Source: Ciona savignyi
Lineage: Eukaryota; Chordata; Ascidiacea; Phlebobranchia; Cionidae
NCBI GenBank assembly: GCA_000149265.1
Contig: CH003329.1
Span: 1 to 64,000 of the forward strand
Reading direction: 5' to 3'
Length of the DNA: 64,000 nt
Shown here: positions 13,263-24,900 of the stretch, piece by piece
How the letters are laid out: the number at the start of each line of letters is the position of its first letter
Position numbering within the stretch: the first letter of the stretch is position 1
Translations under genes and position numbers: made by a program
The notes under the pieces: model-generated
Databases searched by the model: none
Told to the model about the DNA's origin: nothing
The model's input: the letters and a program-made list of their open reading frames with translations, nothing else

Positions 13263-14252
13263 GCTTCTAACTTTAAAGCCAGCTAAGCAACACACTAATG
13301 CACCGCCATTTACATAAGCAAGTCACCACCAAGCCTATCAATCTGTAAAACTAAAATATTGCATTTATAAAAACAGCTGTACCATGCAATAGGCATCAGC
13401 ATGTTATATGTACACATATAAGATGTAATCCATAAATTTTGGTACACTACTTTCACTTAACTTATATTTAAATTATGTTGAATGGATGGCCTTCCATTGT
13501 TTACAAGGAGGGAGAACTCATAAAATTATAATGACTTATACTTGTACATTACAATGCAGTTTTACCAGGATTTCAATTTCAGTTAAGACTAATTCAAAAT
13601 TTCAGTCGAAATAAATCAGTTTTAATTTCATATAAATGAACAAGTCACAATTAAACTTCATACACAAATGCTGTTCAATGTTATGTATACGTAAAATACT
13701 AATCAATTTTCGGGCCCGACTGATTACCGGGATAATAGTTTCCTGGTATTATGCTTCAGGCGATGATGCACGGCAATTATTTCTATCATTAAAATTTGAT
13801 GAAGGCCGAACAAATGAATAATTAGTGAATTCTATGTACACATTAATCACCAGACATATAACTCAAATGAACATCACTGTTAGAATAGTTTGATAAAAAG
13901 TGTTTTTTAGACATGGAACACATACCAGAAATAATTAGACAGTTACCATAATGTAGTTAAAACCGGTATCAACTTCCATAATATAGTTAAAAAAACCAGA
14001 ATTTTAAATTATAAGAACAGCATTTATATTGTTAGGGAAATTTGAGTTTATACTGTGAGCAAAATGTAAATTTTAAATTATATTTAAATGTAGTATGCAA
14101 TTAAAATCACATTGTCAATCAATCTGACAAAAACAAGTACTGATCACACATTTTGTTTTGAATCTTACCGTCAAGGGTTGAACAAAAATAAATCAATTCA
14201 CAGAATTGATGCTTTTGTAATCGCAATTACCAAATAAACAAGAAAAAAAAAA
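13263..14252. other. Region between CIR1 stop and KLHL9/13 start
   Basis: About 1 kb of AT-rich DNA between two same-strand genes. It should hold the CIR1 3'UTR and the KLHL9/13 promoter or 5'UTR. No TATA box or polyadenylation signal stands out. The spacing is large for an ascidian operon, so I treat the two genes as separate. Confidence 0.5.
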
Positions 14253-15362
14253 TTATCGCGAATGTCCATTTCTATGTCTATATGAGTCTTTTCTGTAGTT
14301 TCTAGAATCGTGAGATTCATCGTGTCTGGATGAGCTTTGGTGGTGATCTGACCTGTGCCTGTCATCATCGTATCTGTTACTTGAGTGTCCGTTTACATGG
14401 CGCGAGAGTTTTTCTGATTTTTGCTTTTGAGCCTTCCTTTTATAACTATCTTCTTCGCCTGAGGAACTGACTTCTCTTTTTTGCTTTGGTTCCTTCTTCT
14501 TTCTTCTGTGTGTTGTCTCCTCTTCAGAGCTGCTATCAGATTGCGAGTCCGTTACACTTTGTCGCCGCTTTCTTGCTTTTCGCTTCGATGTAGTCTTGTC
14601 CTTTTTTCCAGCATCACTTTCTTCACTCTCACTTGAAGATTTGCTTCTTTTTTTCTTTTTCTTCTTTGACTTCTCTTTTTTGTCCTTTTTCTTTCCATCA
14701 CCGTCCAGTCTATTCAACCTTCGCAGCAATTTCTTTTTTTGCTTGTCGGTGAGGCCTTTAAGGAAAGCCACCTCTGGTTCTTCGGTGTCTTCCTTTATAA
14801 TCTGTTGATTGGACATCCTTTCATCAACCTTCGCTTTCATAACATGGGGTTTCAGCGCAAGGGATTCTGATGTCTCGCCACTTTGTCCGTTTGTTTTGAC
14901 AGCCATACTTGGATCAAACGAGGAGGTTTTATTATAAAGCGGACAGTCTCGGTCAGTGTTGATATGTCCCCATTGGTGGCACTTAATGCACCGCACGTTC
15001 CGCACACACACACCGAAGGGTTGATCTTGCATGGAGCTCATGTCACCTTTCATCCAGGACTCCCTCGGAGCGTTCCTCTGCCACTCGAACTTGTAATCTT
15101 GCTCCCCTTCCTCTTTTTCCTTGTTCTTTAATCCCGGAGGGGCGTCATACATGAAGCTCAAACCAACTTTAGCTTTGCTGTCACCCATTAACACTCTAGT
15201 TTCATGCATGTCCTGTTCCTTCCTGTACTGCTCCATCATCTCAGCTTGCCTCTGCTGTTCGTGCTCCAACTTCTGTTGCCGCATCCAGACTCGTTTGATG
15301 TTATCCCGGGATGAAGGATGGAAATCCTTTTTGCACATGTAATTATTGTAGGACTTCCCCAT
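14253..15362 (-). CDS. CIR1: CIR1, corepressor interacting with RBPJ, complete, single coding exon, 369 aa
   Basis: CIR1 is a nuclear corepressor that bridges the Notch effector RBPJ/Su(H) to HDAC complexes and also associates with splicing factors (family knowledge). The N-terminal Cir_N region is clear: MGKSYNNYMCKKDFHPSS with conserved NIKRVW. SFMYDAPPG (about 69-77), EYKFEW-like DYKFEWQRNAPRE (89-101) and DQPFGVCVRNVRCIKC follow. A zinc knuckle CX2CX4HX6C uses C125, C128, H133 and C140. EPEVAFLKGLTDKQKKKLLRRL matches the vertebrate helical segment. The C-terminus is Lys/Arg/Ser-rich and low in complexity. Human CIR1 is 450 aa; the difference lies in this tail. The ATG is in a strong CACCATGG context. 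The coding region has no intron, unlike vertebrate CIR1. The minus strand after the stop is T-rich, not A-rich, so there is no sign of a recent retrocopy. Confidence 0.95.
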   Translation of the reverse strand: MGKSYNNYMCKKDFHPSSRDNIKRVWMRQQKLEHEQQRQAEMMEQYRKEQDMHETRVLMGDSKAKVGLSFMYDAPPGLKNKEKEEGEQDYKFEWQRNAPRESWMKGDMSSMQDQPFGVCVRNVRCIKCHQWGHINTDRDCPLYNKTSSFDPSMAVKTNGQSGETSESLALKPHVMKAKVDERMSNQQIIKEDTEEPEVAFLKGLTDKQKKKLLRRLNRLDGDGKKKDKKEKSKKKKKKRSKSSSESEESDAGKKDKTTSKRKARKRRQSVTDSQSDSSSEEETTHRRKKKEPKQKREVSSSGEEDSYKRKAQKQKSEKLSRHVNGHSSNRYDDDRHRSDHHQSSSRHDESHDSRNYRKDSYRHRNGHSR

Positions 15363-15767
15363 GGTGCTGGATTTTGTGTTGACCAGTACAATACAAGAAC
15401 AAGTAAATTACACTGTCGATTTATATACCAGTAACAGTATGGTAGCTGATATCTAAAAAATACCTTTGTAAAATAGTTTTTAATTTAAATTACTGGTAGT
15501 TAATGATAAAGGGAAAAATACGCCAGTCTAAAAAGCAATTTTCAACAAATTCTTGGGCACAAAACAAAAAAACTTAGGTATTTATGCTGTTGAGTTTTAA
15601 ACAGACAACTAGGTAAAATCAATATTTAAACCGGAGGTTGCAGAAATTTTTCATGTTACTCTGTGGGCAGAAACCGGAGTTTTGTCCAATTGGAGAATTA
15701 ATTGTTCATGAATAAAAATTTGACAGTGCCATTGTAGTGCTTTTGGAAACTTAAAAATAAATTACCA
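15363..15767. other. CIR1 upstream region; no gene seen
   Basis: Likely CIR1 promoter and 5'UTR. The CAAAATCCAG just before the start codon could act as a splice acceptor, but its pyrimidine tract is poor. No clear core promoter element is visible. Confidence 0.4.
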
Positions 15768-16382
15768 GTAATCTCAGGGTGCCTCTAAATACTAACAGGA
15801 CCGCTTGGATCACTTAGATTGCCATGGAAAGTAATTTTAACCCTGTTCCAAACACTAATCTCAACCCCAGAACTAACTTTAACCCTAACCCCAACATTAA
15901 TATTATAGCTTTTGTATTTACGAAGTATAGTAAGCGATCCATGCTCCAAGCGATTCAAGCGCTCCATGGGATACAAGCGGTCCTGTAGTATTTGGAGGCG
16001 GTACCTCTAAATACTACAGGAGCGCTTGGACCGCTTGGAGCGCTTAAATCGCTTGGAGCGCTTGGATCGCTTGGATCGCTTACTATATACTTAGTAATTA
16101 CAAATGCCATGATATTAATGTTAGGGTTGGGGTTAAAGTTAGTTCTGGGGTTGAGATTAGTGTTTGGGACAGGGTTAGAATTACTTTCCATAGCAATGTA
16201 AGTGATCCAAGCGATCCAAGCGCTCCAAGCGGTCCTGTAGTATTTAGAGCACNNNNNNNNNNNNNNNNNNNNNNNNNNNNNNNNNNNNNNNNNNNNNNNN
16301 NNNNNNNNNNNNNNNNNNNNNNNNNNNNNNNNNNNNNNNNNNNNNNNNNNNNCTGTAGTATTTAGAGGCACCGGTAATCTCA
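15768..16382. mobile_element. Cluster of head-to-head MITEs with 9-bp target-site duplication
   Basis: The 9-bp sequence GTAATCTCA occurs at 15768-15776 and again at 16374-16382, directly flanking the block. Ends read GGGTGCCTCTAAATACTA and, on the other strand at the far end, CGGTGCCTCTAAATACTA. Inside are one unit at about 15777-15998 and a second, inverted unit at about 15999-16252. Each has long terminal inverted repeats made of short GCTTGGATC-like repeats and an internal GGGTTAGGGTTGGGG-like stretch. A third end lies beyond the N gap. No transposase is encoded, so these are non-autonomous. A 9-bp duplication is typical of Mutator-like elements; hAT usually makes 8. Confidence 0.8.
16253..16352. 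other. Assembly gap (100 N)
   Basis: Exactly 100 undetermined bases inside the palindromic MITE cluster. This is the usual placeholder for a gap of unknown size, probably caused by the inverted repeats. Confidence 0.99.
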
Positions 16383-18768
16383 AACTAACCAGTTTATGAA
16401 ACCATGGAAATTTGAAAACGAATTAGCATTTAAACAAAACACTAAATTGTTGGATATAACTTAACTACGCTGGATAGGTAAAGACGTTATGTCTCTAATA
16501 AATATACTCTGCCCAAAAATTACTGTACAATAAAAAAATATGGCTTCTGATGTAAATATATTTATCGGTAATAAAACTAATTTATCAATAAGCTAACTCG
16601 GTTAACAAACTTTTTATACATTTAACAAGTAAAAAATACCAATAATCGAGTTGAGCCGGAAAATACTTTCTTTAACATAGCAGAACAAAATGCTTTGTTA
16701 TTCAGGCAAGATACGGACTTAACTATTTTACTGGTTTGTTTCAGAACACCGAATTTGGTAAGCACTTTAACCCAGGTACCAGGTAAATGTTTTTACGTAG
16801 GAAATGACCGATTTAATTTGGGGTTGTGAATTTTCGCCAAAATAAAGTTTTCTCGTTATAAATCAACTTCATCATTATTGGACCATAATAAACGATACAG
16901 ACAGTTTTATAATTATGGGTTCATTTTGATTGGGTAAAGGAAAATGTAAAGGAACCGCATTTTCGGCATTATCCCCGGAAAATATAAATAAGAAGTCGCA
17001 TTTTTCGGCGATTTTTAAACATTTTCGGCGTTATCGCCGATATCTCTTGATTGCAAAGGATTATTTACGTCAAATTTCTAAAAATGTTAAACTGTACAAC
17101 ACGATTAAAAAACATAATTAAAAAATCCCAGTGTACCCCGAGAAATAACCCAAAATAAAATATCCTTAACCAATCATATATAGAATCTTATTTGGCGTAT
17201 GAATGAGGTGAAAACACATAACTAAGAAAAATAAATAAAGAATGTAAATATAAACAAAAAATATGCCTATGCACCAAACCTATCCTTAAACCCCGTTCAT
17301 GGACATCCCTATTATCTCAATTTCACTGAAACAAGTGATCTGTCACATTTACGGTTTAGGCTACATAAAAGGAAAGAAAATGTCTAATCGGATTAAATTT
17401 TCTGTTGGTGTTAGCTAGTATGGCTTGGATCTACAGTTGTAAATTCTGGATAAATTGCACCAGGGAAATTTCCGACAGACCCAAAAAATATAAGCACGGC
17501 GGCCGTTTTGCGAATGTTCGACACTGTTAAGCCAATATTTCGGGGCTGGCAAAAATTATTCACTTTATATTATAAGGAAGGTTGTAGGTAAATAATATAA
17601 AGTTAAAAAGGGACAATACATTTCTTGCACCGGTATGTGCATTCGCCTCTACTAATGTAAGATTAACCGAAAATGTATTAGAAAATCAGCAGAAAATTTA
17701 TAACCTAATAAAAAGGGGGGAAATATTAACTTACTTAGGGTGTAGCGTTATGTGACCGTGGATCCGCCATTGCTATGTGTAAAGAGGCCGAAAAGGCGCA
17801 GAAGCTCAATCAAACAGTCCCTTTGTAAAAAAACAAAAACTAGATTTGGGCGAAGTCATTACAGATTCATTTATTGCGTACTAAGAGAAATAACGACAGA
17901 AATACAAAGAAACTTAAGGCTGTGACAAGAAAAACGGCTTAAAAAGCTGACATTAACTCCGAATAGGGTTTAAAATTGCAGTAACTTTTTGGAAAACAGG
18001 AAACAACCTTATAAAGGAAAAGAAGACTACTTTTTTTAGATTCAAAAAATAGAATATCAGTATTTCTAATCCAAATTATGTTTGTTAAGAATAAAACGGG
18101 AAATTTGGAAAACAGTTTTGAACTTAAGCGACAATTCACGGTTGAACTTCTAAGATAATTTTCGCGAATTAATAAATCGACAACTTTCAACACTTTATTC
18201 CACAGAACTTTTTGCTGGAACTTGTTTGCTCGCACGGTGGCGCTAAAAGAAAGGCAGTGTGACGTAACAATACTTTGTAAAACTAAAAGTAGGTATATGA
18301 ATCATGCTAAATAAAAATAATCAGCAACGAACGGGCGATGCGGACACTTTAGAGAGTTTAACTCTATTTTTGTGACGTCATCAATCGATTGCGTCATGCG
18401 GGGAAAAACCTTTAAAATTTTCAATTCACTAAAATCTCTTGTTTTTTCGCGTAACAAATAAATATAATTTGTATTTACACTCGGGGCTAAGTGACGACAC
18501 AGAAAAGATTGTCGACGTCATAGACAAGAATCCTGGAGCACCAGACAAAGTCTGATCACGTGAACTTGGGAGGAGATATGTGATTGGTTGAAATAGAAGC
18601 TACTTTGAGGATATACATATCGTGAGGTAACATCGTATTCGACAATGCTGCTTGTTACGTCATCAAATCAATTACGTCATCGACGACGCGATTCGAGGTA
18701 TAAGGAAAGGGTCCACGTAGTATATGAAAGCTTATGCGCGACGTCGGGTTTTCAGGGGGGTGGCCGCG
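16383..18768. other. Intergenic region between NFI 3' end and CIR1; NFI 3'UTR at its right side
   Basis: No convincing coding segment. The best minus-strand frame, 17939-18235, begins with GTG and has no recognisable domain. Minus-strand AATAAA signals near 18190-18200 and 17873-17880 could end NFI transcripts. CRE-like motif pairs occur around 18373-18397. Confidence 0.5.
18193..18200 (-). terminator. NFI: Candidate NFI polyadenylation signal
   Basis: Read on the minus strand this is GGAATAAAGTG, a canonical AATAAA about 570 bases after the last NFI stop codon. A second AATAAA lies near 17875. Position and motif only. Confidence 0.35.
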
Positions 18769-18917
18769 TCATTCTTTGTTCGATAAAGGGGCGCCCTGAT
18801 TGGACGGCTGGGATGACGCGCTGTTACGTGATTGGTCGATCATGGAGCCGGGAATTGGCGGGAATAATCGGTCCTCCGCCACCAGGGCCTCGTCCGGGTT
18901 CAGCCCTGGTACGACAC
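18769..18917 (-). CDS. NFI: NFI candidate terminal exon
   Basis: It follows a good acceptor (GTACTTTCGTCGCCAG). Entered in phase 1 it encodes [20 protein letters not shown] and ends GAPLSNKE-stop, with 48 full codons. Phase 1 is what the exon at 20685-20762 supplies. Entered in phase 0 from 20043-20198 it stops after VSYQG. I see no similarity to a vertebrate NFI C-terminus, so its membership rests on splice signal, phase and position. Confidence 0.55.
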
Positions 18918-21900
18918 CTGGCGACGAAAGTACAATATTAGTTGGCTTTTTTGTTATAAAGTAAAGATAACGTGCGTTAAAACAGATTTGGCAATCTTGG
19001 GTCATAACCGGCAAGCCTAGCATTGTAGAAAAAAACTAAAAGGAGGGACAGAGGGAAGAAGTGCAAACTAAAAGAAGATGAGATTTACAAACATAAGAAG
19101 ATAGGGATAGGCAAGGTAATCCGCATACATTCCCCACGAGGAAAAGAGATTTAGTTATCACACGGGCAATCGTCAGATTACCTTGGGCACACGGTCGGAT
19201 TACCATAGCTATTGCAGTTTGTTGTATATAAATAATTTAATTTAGACGTTCCATGTATTTAAATATTTGAGACAGTTTAGCAACAATCCAATAATTCACT
19301 GGGCTTAAGTAATGTTTGCTAAGTACCCTGCTAAAAGAGAAATTTGCCAGTGGCTGGTTTCGATCTAACGACCTTTGGTTGCGTGCAGACCGCCGCCGCT
19401 ATTATCCATTACACTATCCAGCCGAAGGATAAGCAATTAGTGCTTATTCTCAAATCATCTTATGGTTCCATGTTTTTTGGCTTTATATAACCGATTTCCA
19501 CCTACCCTGCAGTCTTTCGTTTGAAAGCATGGGGTGGTAGTCTGCTTGGTTGTCAACTTGAGGGTGCGACCACCGCTCTGATGCGCCATCGTGTGGTGAA
19601 CTCTGTTGAGGAATACTTGGTCGTGTGGTGGAGCCAGAGAGACCCGAAGCGCCGAGGGCCATATGCGAAACGGAGTGAGGATGGTAGCTTAAAATCTGAA
19701 AGATACTGTTTTAGCAACATTCTGGTGACAGATTAATTATCATTGCGCCGTACAAACGCTGGAATTTCGTTTAAACTTGAGTTGTTTGAATAGCAGCAGT
19801 GTGGTTTATTAAAGGCGGAGTCGCCGAATCTTTACATGAGCATTTAACTCCACATGTAGCTTGACTGTGCGCAAAAGATAAATTGCTACTGTAGTGCACA
19901 AATTTGCAAACTCATCTTAGCTAACTAACCAGATAGTTCAATAAACAAGGAAAAAAGCGGAAAATCATCAAAAACGCAATAAAAATTTACAATACAAAAA
20001 GAATAAAAATGTCACAAAAAAAAATTCAAAAATGCAGAATACCTGGCTGGGTGTGTGTTTCGCAGCTTCAGCGGAAAGGCAGGCAAACTGGGCGAAATCT
20101 TTTAAATCCTGTCTTGGGTGATAGAAAGGACTGTGTGGCCCCATAGGGGAAGTGATGACTTTGTTGTAACACAGGGTGCCATGGGGAAGAATGAGACCCT
20201 GGGGTGAAATCAGGGGATTTAATTAAAAGAAAAAGGGGTTAATTGTTGAGGGAATAATTTTGCTAATTTTAGTTTTTATTCGGTTAAAGTATCTTTGGGA
20301 TAAAGTATTGTTTTAGAATCATTATTTTTATTATATGAAAATCTTAAATTACAGCAGTTAATATGTCCAAATAATATCACAACATTTTGTACCAAATACA
20401 AGAGGAAAGCAAAGCGAATATTTGAAAGTAGAATGGATAGACTTTTCTGTTTGATTTTTTTGGTGAGGCAGTGTCATTCTATAGTTTATACATAGTTCAA
20501 CTATACCTTAAATTGATGGTGCTGGAATTAATTTGTGGCATTATATCAACCATATTAATACACCAGCATATGGTTTATTCCACCAATTGTCTGTTTTACT
20601 AATTCACACACCTGTTTGTGTTGTAAGTTTGATGATAATTAAAGTCTAAATATTTTAAGTTTATATTTTAAATGAGCGGCTCACCTTGAAGTCTCGGAAA
20701 TGCTGACATGGGTCCGCTTGTGGTGCCGGGGGTGCTTGGGGGTAACATTTCACCCACTGAACCTGGTGGGTAAAATATGGTTAATAGGATGGGGTGATAG
20801 TTTTTAAAAATAAGGTTATTAAATAGGAAGGGAAATCGTTTTAAATTCTAGAATTAAACAAGCCTTTTACATTGGAACTGCTATAGAGTGGTTAAGTGTA
20901 AGATACCACATCTCTTATAGAGAATTCTTGAATGTTAAAACAGGTAGCAGTGCTAGGTGTACACTAAAGGTCAAAAGAGACCACTTGCGACACAAATAAA
21001 TGTTTTTTTGCTTATATGTTACCTGGTGGGGTGACTGATGAATGACCCCCATTTAACCCTCCATCTGCTCGCGTTGTTTTCACTGTGGGTGATTGAAGTG
21101 GACTACCTGGGGTGGAAAAGTGGGTTTAAATACTGGGAGTAAGTAAGATCCCTTTTAACAAGTGCCCAGTTTGGAGGTTGGGTCCAAAATTCACTTTTTA
21201 AAGAGCATTTGTACAGAGTGAACAAATAGGGAACATTACAAATAAAAATTTAAAGCAAAATAGTTTAAAAGGTAAATTTGTTAATTGACTAAAAATCTAT
21301 AAAAGCATTTTACTTATCGCAGCCTACCGTCAAACAAAAGGCAAGATCAAAAACCTTTTTAGTCAGTTGTATCCCCGGGCAAGTCACTTTCCGGTCTTTG
21401 TATGTATGTGGATGGATGGAACAAATATAAAAGCATCGTCCTAATCATAAACAACACACTGCAAGAGCACCAGTAACCTGACAGTAGGGGGTTGTGGCTG
21501 AAATGGGAACCGTTATGTTCCTTACTCTGGGGATAAATAACCTTTACCCTAATTAGTTAATGCTTTGCTTAAACTCAATTGGACTGTTTTATGATATCGA
21601 TTTTATTCCTTTCTGTTTGTTTTCGTTGTCAAGAGGGATAAACACAGAAACAAGGGACGCCACATACACGTAGTCGGAGTGTTTATTTACATGTAAACTT
21701 GACTGTGGTCGGGATTAGTTATCCGCGAGTTAAGGCTGTAAGCTTTTAGGTAATTTTGTGGTAGGTGCTCTTCAGTGGAATACCGAATAACATTAGTTGT
21801 GCGTACGTGTACATTTAAGTGTACGTCAAAGTGGGAAGCGGTTGTTGATTTGCACGCATGTTACTCGGAAAACTTGAAGTTTATACAGGTACACAGAAGT

Positions 21901-24900
21901 GCTTCATCGGCTAAATATGCATGTTGGTTTATTAACAGTTTGATTCATCATGTTTATGTCAAATTAAAAAATTCTCACTGTAAAAGGTGTCAGGATGCAA
22001 GGAATATATGGAATTTTATTCTATCTTTGCGTGTTGGGAAATCATTAAAACATTTATACATGGTTATCATTAAATAGTTAGCACCTATGATGCTGTGTGT
22101 CGTACATGATTTTAAAAGGTTGCTACTGTTAGGTATAAACCATTAAACAACTTTAGGCAACACACATTTATTATCTTGTCCAAAAACAGAGCCAACTAGA
22201 AAGTGTCAACCACGTGTTAACCAACACTATTTGTAAAACACATGTTGTATGCCATATATTCATGCTTCAGGGTCCCTAACCACAATTTGTATTTTATACA
22301 CCGAGTATATAGTTTGTTTCTGCAAGCATAAACGCATGGGTCCCATAGTTAACCAACCAAAACTTATTTTCCATGTGCAGTTAAATAAAAGATAAACGTC
22401 TAAAATTTACGAACATTTCACCACAAATATTTTAAATTAAAGCTTCTTTTCAAGTGCTGTAGTGAAATAAGGCTAAATTCCCAAAACAGCCCGATTTATT
22501 TTTTAATGGTTTCAGGAAATTCCCCTGGGTTTAGTAGATAAGTTTTTGTTTTTATAAGTGACTTATGTTATGGAACAATTCTTAAAGTTTTAATCTGATT
22601 TGTAGACTGCTTATTAGAGATGTCAGTGCGATATGGCATGTCTGTTACAATCGTAACTCAAGAACATATCTTCGTTTTCAAGGAAATTACCCTAAGTAAA
22701 TGTTTTCTATTTTTTAATTGGCACAGAGTGTCTAATGGTCTAACATTTCACTGAATCTGATCAAAATTAGAGCAGCCGTTCAAGCGCTATGCCCCCAAAA
22801 GCTAATTTATTAGAAAAAAAACGTTTTGGTTTTTAACGTCTTATGGGAGTTCCCCTGGATTCATTACCCAAAATTTTGGTTTCTGCATATCTAAACTCAT
22901 GTTGTCTATAACAAATACCAAAGTTTGATTGCGATTCCATTAATCCTTTTGGTAGATGTCGGGGTGACATGGCATGCTTGTCACAATCATGATTTGAGAA
23001 CATATCCTATTTTTCGGGTATTTCCTTAGGTAATTTTATTATTTCTTCCAAGTGTTAAATCAGTGACTAATGCACTTACATTCCATAAAATCTGATTCAA
23101 ATTGTAACTGCCGTTCAAGCGCTATGCCTAAAAAAGGCTATTTTTTTAGAAAAAAATAGCGTTTTGGTTTTTAACATCCCAGGGGAATTCCCCTTGATTT
23201 ACTACCCAAAATTTTAGTTTCTGTATATCTAAACCATGTTGTCTAAAAATGTCCAATTTTCATTGCGATTCCATTACTCGCTTATGGTAGATGTTGAGGC
23301 GACATGGCATGCCTGTCACAATCATGATTTCAGTACAAAATCGAATTTTTTAGGGTATTTCCCTAGGTAATTTTTTTATTTTTTTTAAGTGTTAAATCAG
23401 TCACTAACACACTTTCTTTTTACCAAATATGATTCAAATTAGAGCAGCCGTTCAAGCGCTATGCCACAAAAAGCTAATTTTTTCATAAAAAATACCGTTT
23501 TGGTTTTTAACCTCTCTTAGGGGAATTCCCCTTGATGTAATACCCAAAATTTTGGTTTCTGCATATCTAGATCATGTTGTCTAACGAATGACTAAGTTTC
23601 ATTACGATTCGATTATTTCTTCTGGTAGATGTCGGGGCGACATAGCATGCCTGTCACAATTATCATTTAACAACAGAAGTTTAATTTTTAGGGTATTTCT
23701 CTAGGAATTTTTTTTATTTCTTTTAAGTGTTAAATCAGTGACTAGTGCACTAACATTCCCCCAAAATGTGATTTAAATTGGAGCAGCCGTTCAAGCGCTA
23801 TGGTCTAAAAAGCTAATTTTTTAGAAAAAAATGACCGTTTTGGTTTTTAACGTCCAAAGGGAATTCCCCTAAATTTATTACCCAAAATTATGGTTTCTGC
23901 ATATCTAGGCCATGTTGTCTACAAAATCACCAAGTTTCATTGCGATTCCATTATTCCTTCTGATAGATGTCGGGGCGCCATGCCATGCCTGTCAGAATTA
24001 TCATTTAACAGCAAAAGTTTAATTTTTAGGGTATTTCCCTAGGTAATTATTTTATTTCTTTTAAGTGTTAAATCAGTGACTAGTGCACTAACATTCCACC
24101 AAATTTGATTCAAATTGGAGTAGCTGTTCAAGCGCTATGGCCTAAAAAGCTATTTTTTTAGAAAAAAATGACCGTTTTGGTTTTTAACGTCCAAGGGGAA
24201 TTCCCCTAAATTTATTACCCAAAATTTTGGTTTCTGCATATCTAGGCCATGTTGTCTACAAAATCACCAAGTTTCATTGCGATTCCATTATTCCTTCTGG
24301 TAGATGTCGGGGCGCCATGCCATGCCTGTCAAGCGTTTGACGAAGAAAAAAAAAAAAAAGAAAAAAAAAAAAAAGAAAAAAAAAACGGACAAAAACAATA
24401 TGTGTCCCATTTTTTCAAATGGGACCCATAACAAGCTAGTTTCATTAACATTTGGGCTGCAAGAAAATGCACTAACCCTATGAGCTATGCGGCCGATTAA
24501 TATTTAAAGCAAAAGGGCATCTAAGGCCATTCTCAATTGTCAAACTAACCCTGGCAATATAATTTGTCATAAAAGAGCTTGATCAAAAATGTTACCCTCT
24601 ACAAACCCTTCTTACACCTACAAATGCAGCATGCTCTCTCCTAAATAAGAAAACACTTTCGCCAACACACAAACAAGCCTCTATTCTTTTAACCCAATTT
24701 ACCCCTACAAACTCAGTGCCCCGTACCTAAATTAAACACACTTCTTGCACACAAAAACAACCCCTACAATATAAAGTCACCACCCTTCTTACCCCTTAAA
24801 AATAACTGTGCCCTTGTCCATAAATTAGACGCATTTCTTCCACACAAAAACTGGATTCTATCATTTTAAATATTTACCCACCAACTCTCAAAATTTACGG

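Noticed and set aside
14596-15342. Plus-strand frames rich in Phe/Leu/Ser opposite CIR1
   Set aside because: Mirror images of the Lys/Arg/Ser-rich CIR1 frame.
13263-15362. CIR1-KLHL9/13 operon
   Set aside because: The two coding regions are about 1 kb apart, too far for typical ascidian operons, although a candidate acceptor lies near 13343.
15840-16165. CCCTAA/TTAGGG-like stretches, possible interstitial telomere repeat
   Set aside because: They are degenerate and are the internal part of the MITE units, occurring in mirrored positions.
15992-16201. Leu/Gly-rich frame over the MITE cluster
   Set aside because: A by-product of the short GCTTGGATC-type repeats in the terminal inverted repeats.
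17939-18235. 98-codon minus-strand frame beyond the NFI stop
   Set aside because: It begins with GTG, not ATG, has no domain, and overlaps a candidate NFI polyadenylation signal.
22490-24330. CRISPR-like or centromeric satellite array
   Set aside because: Units are 338 bp with no short repeat-spacer pattern, and the array is only about 1.8 kb inside an intron.
24249-24431. Lys-rich plus-strand frame
   Set aside because: It is the end of a tandem repeat unit plus the A-rich tract.
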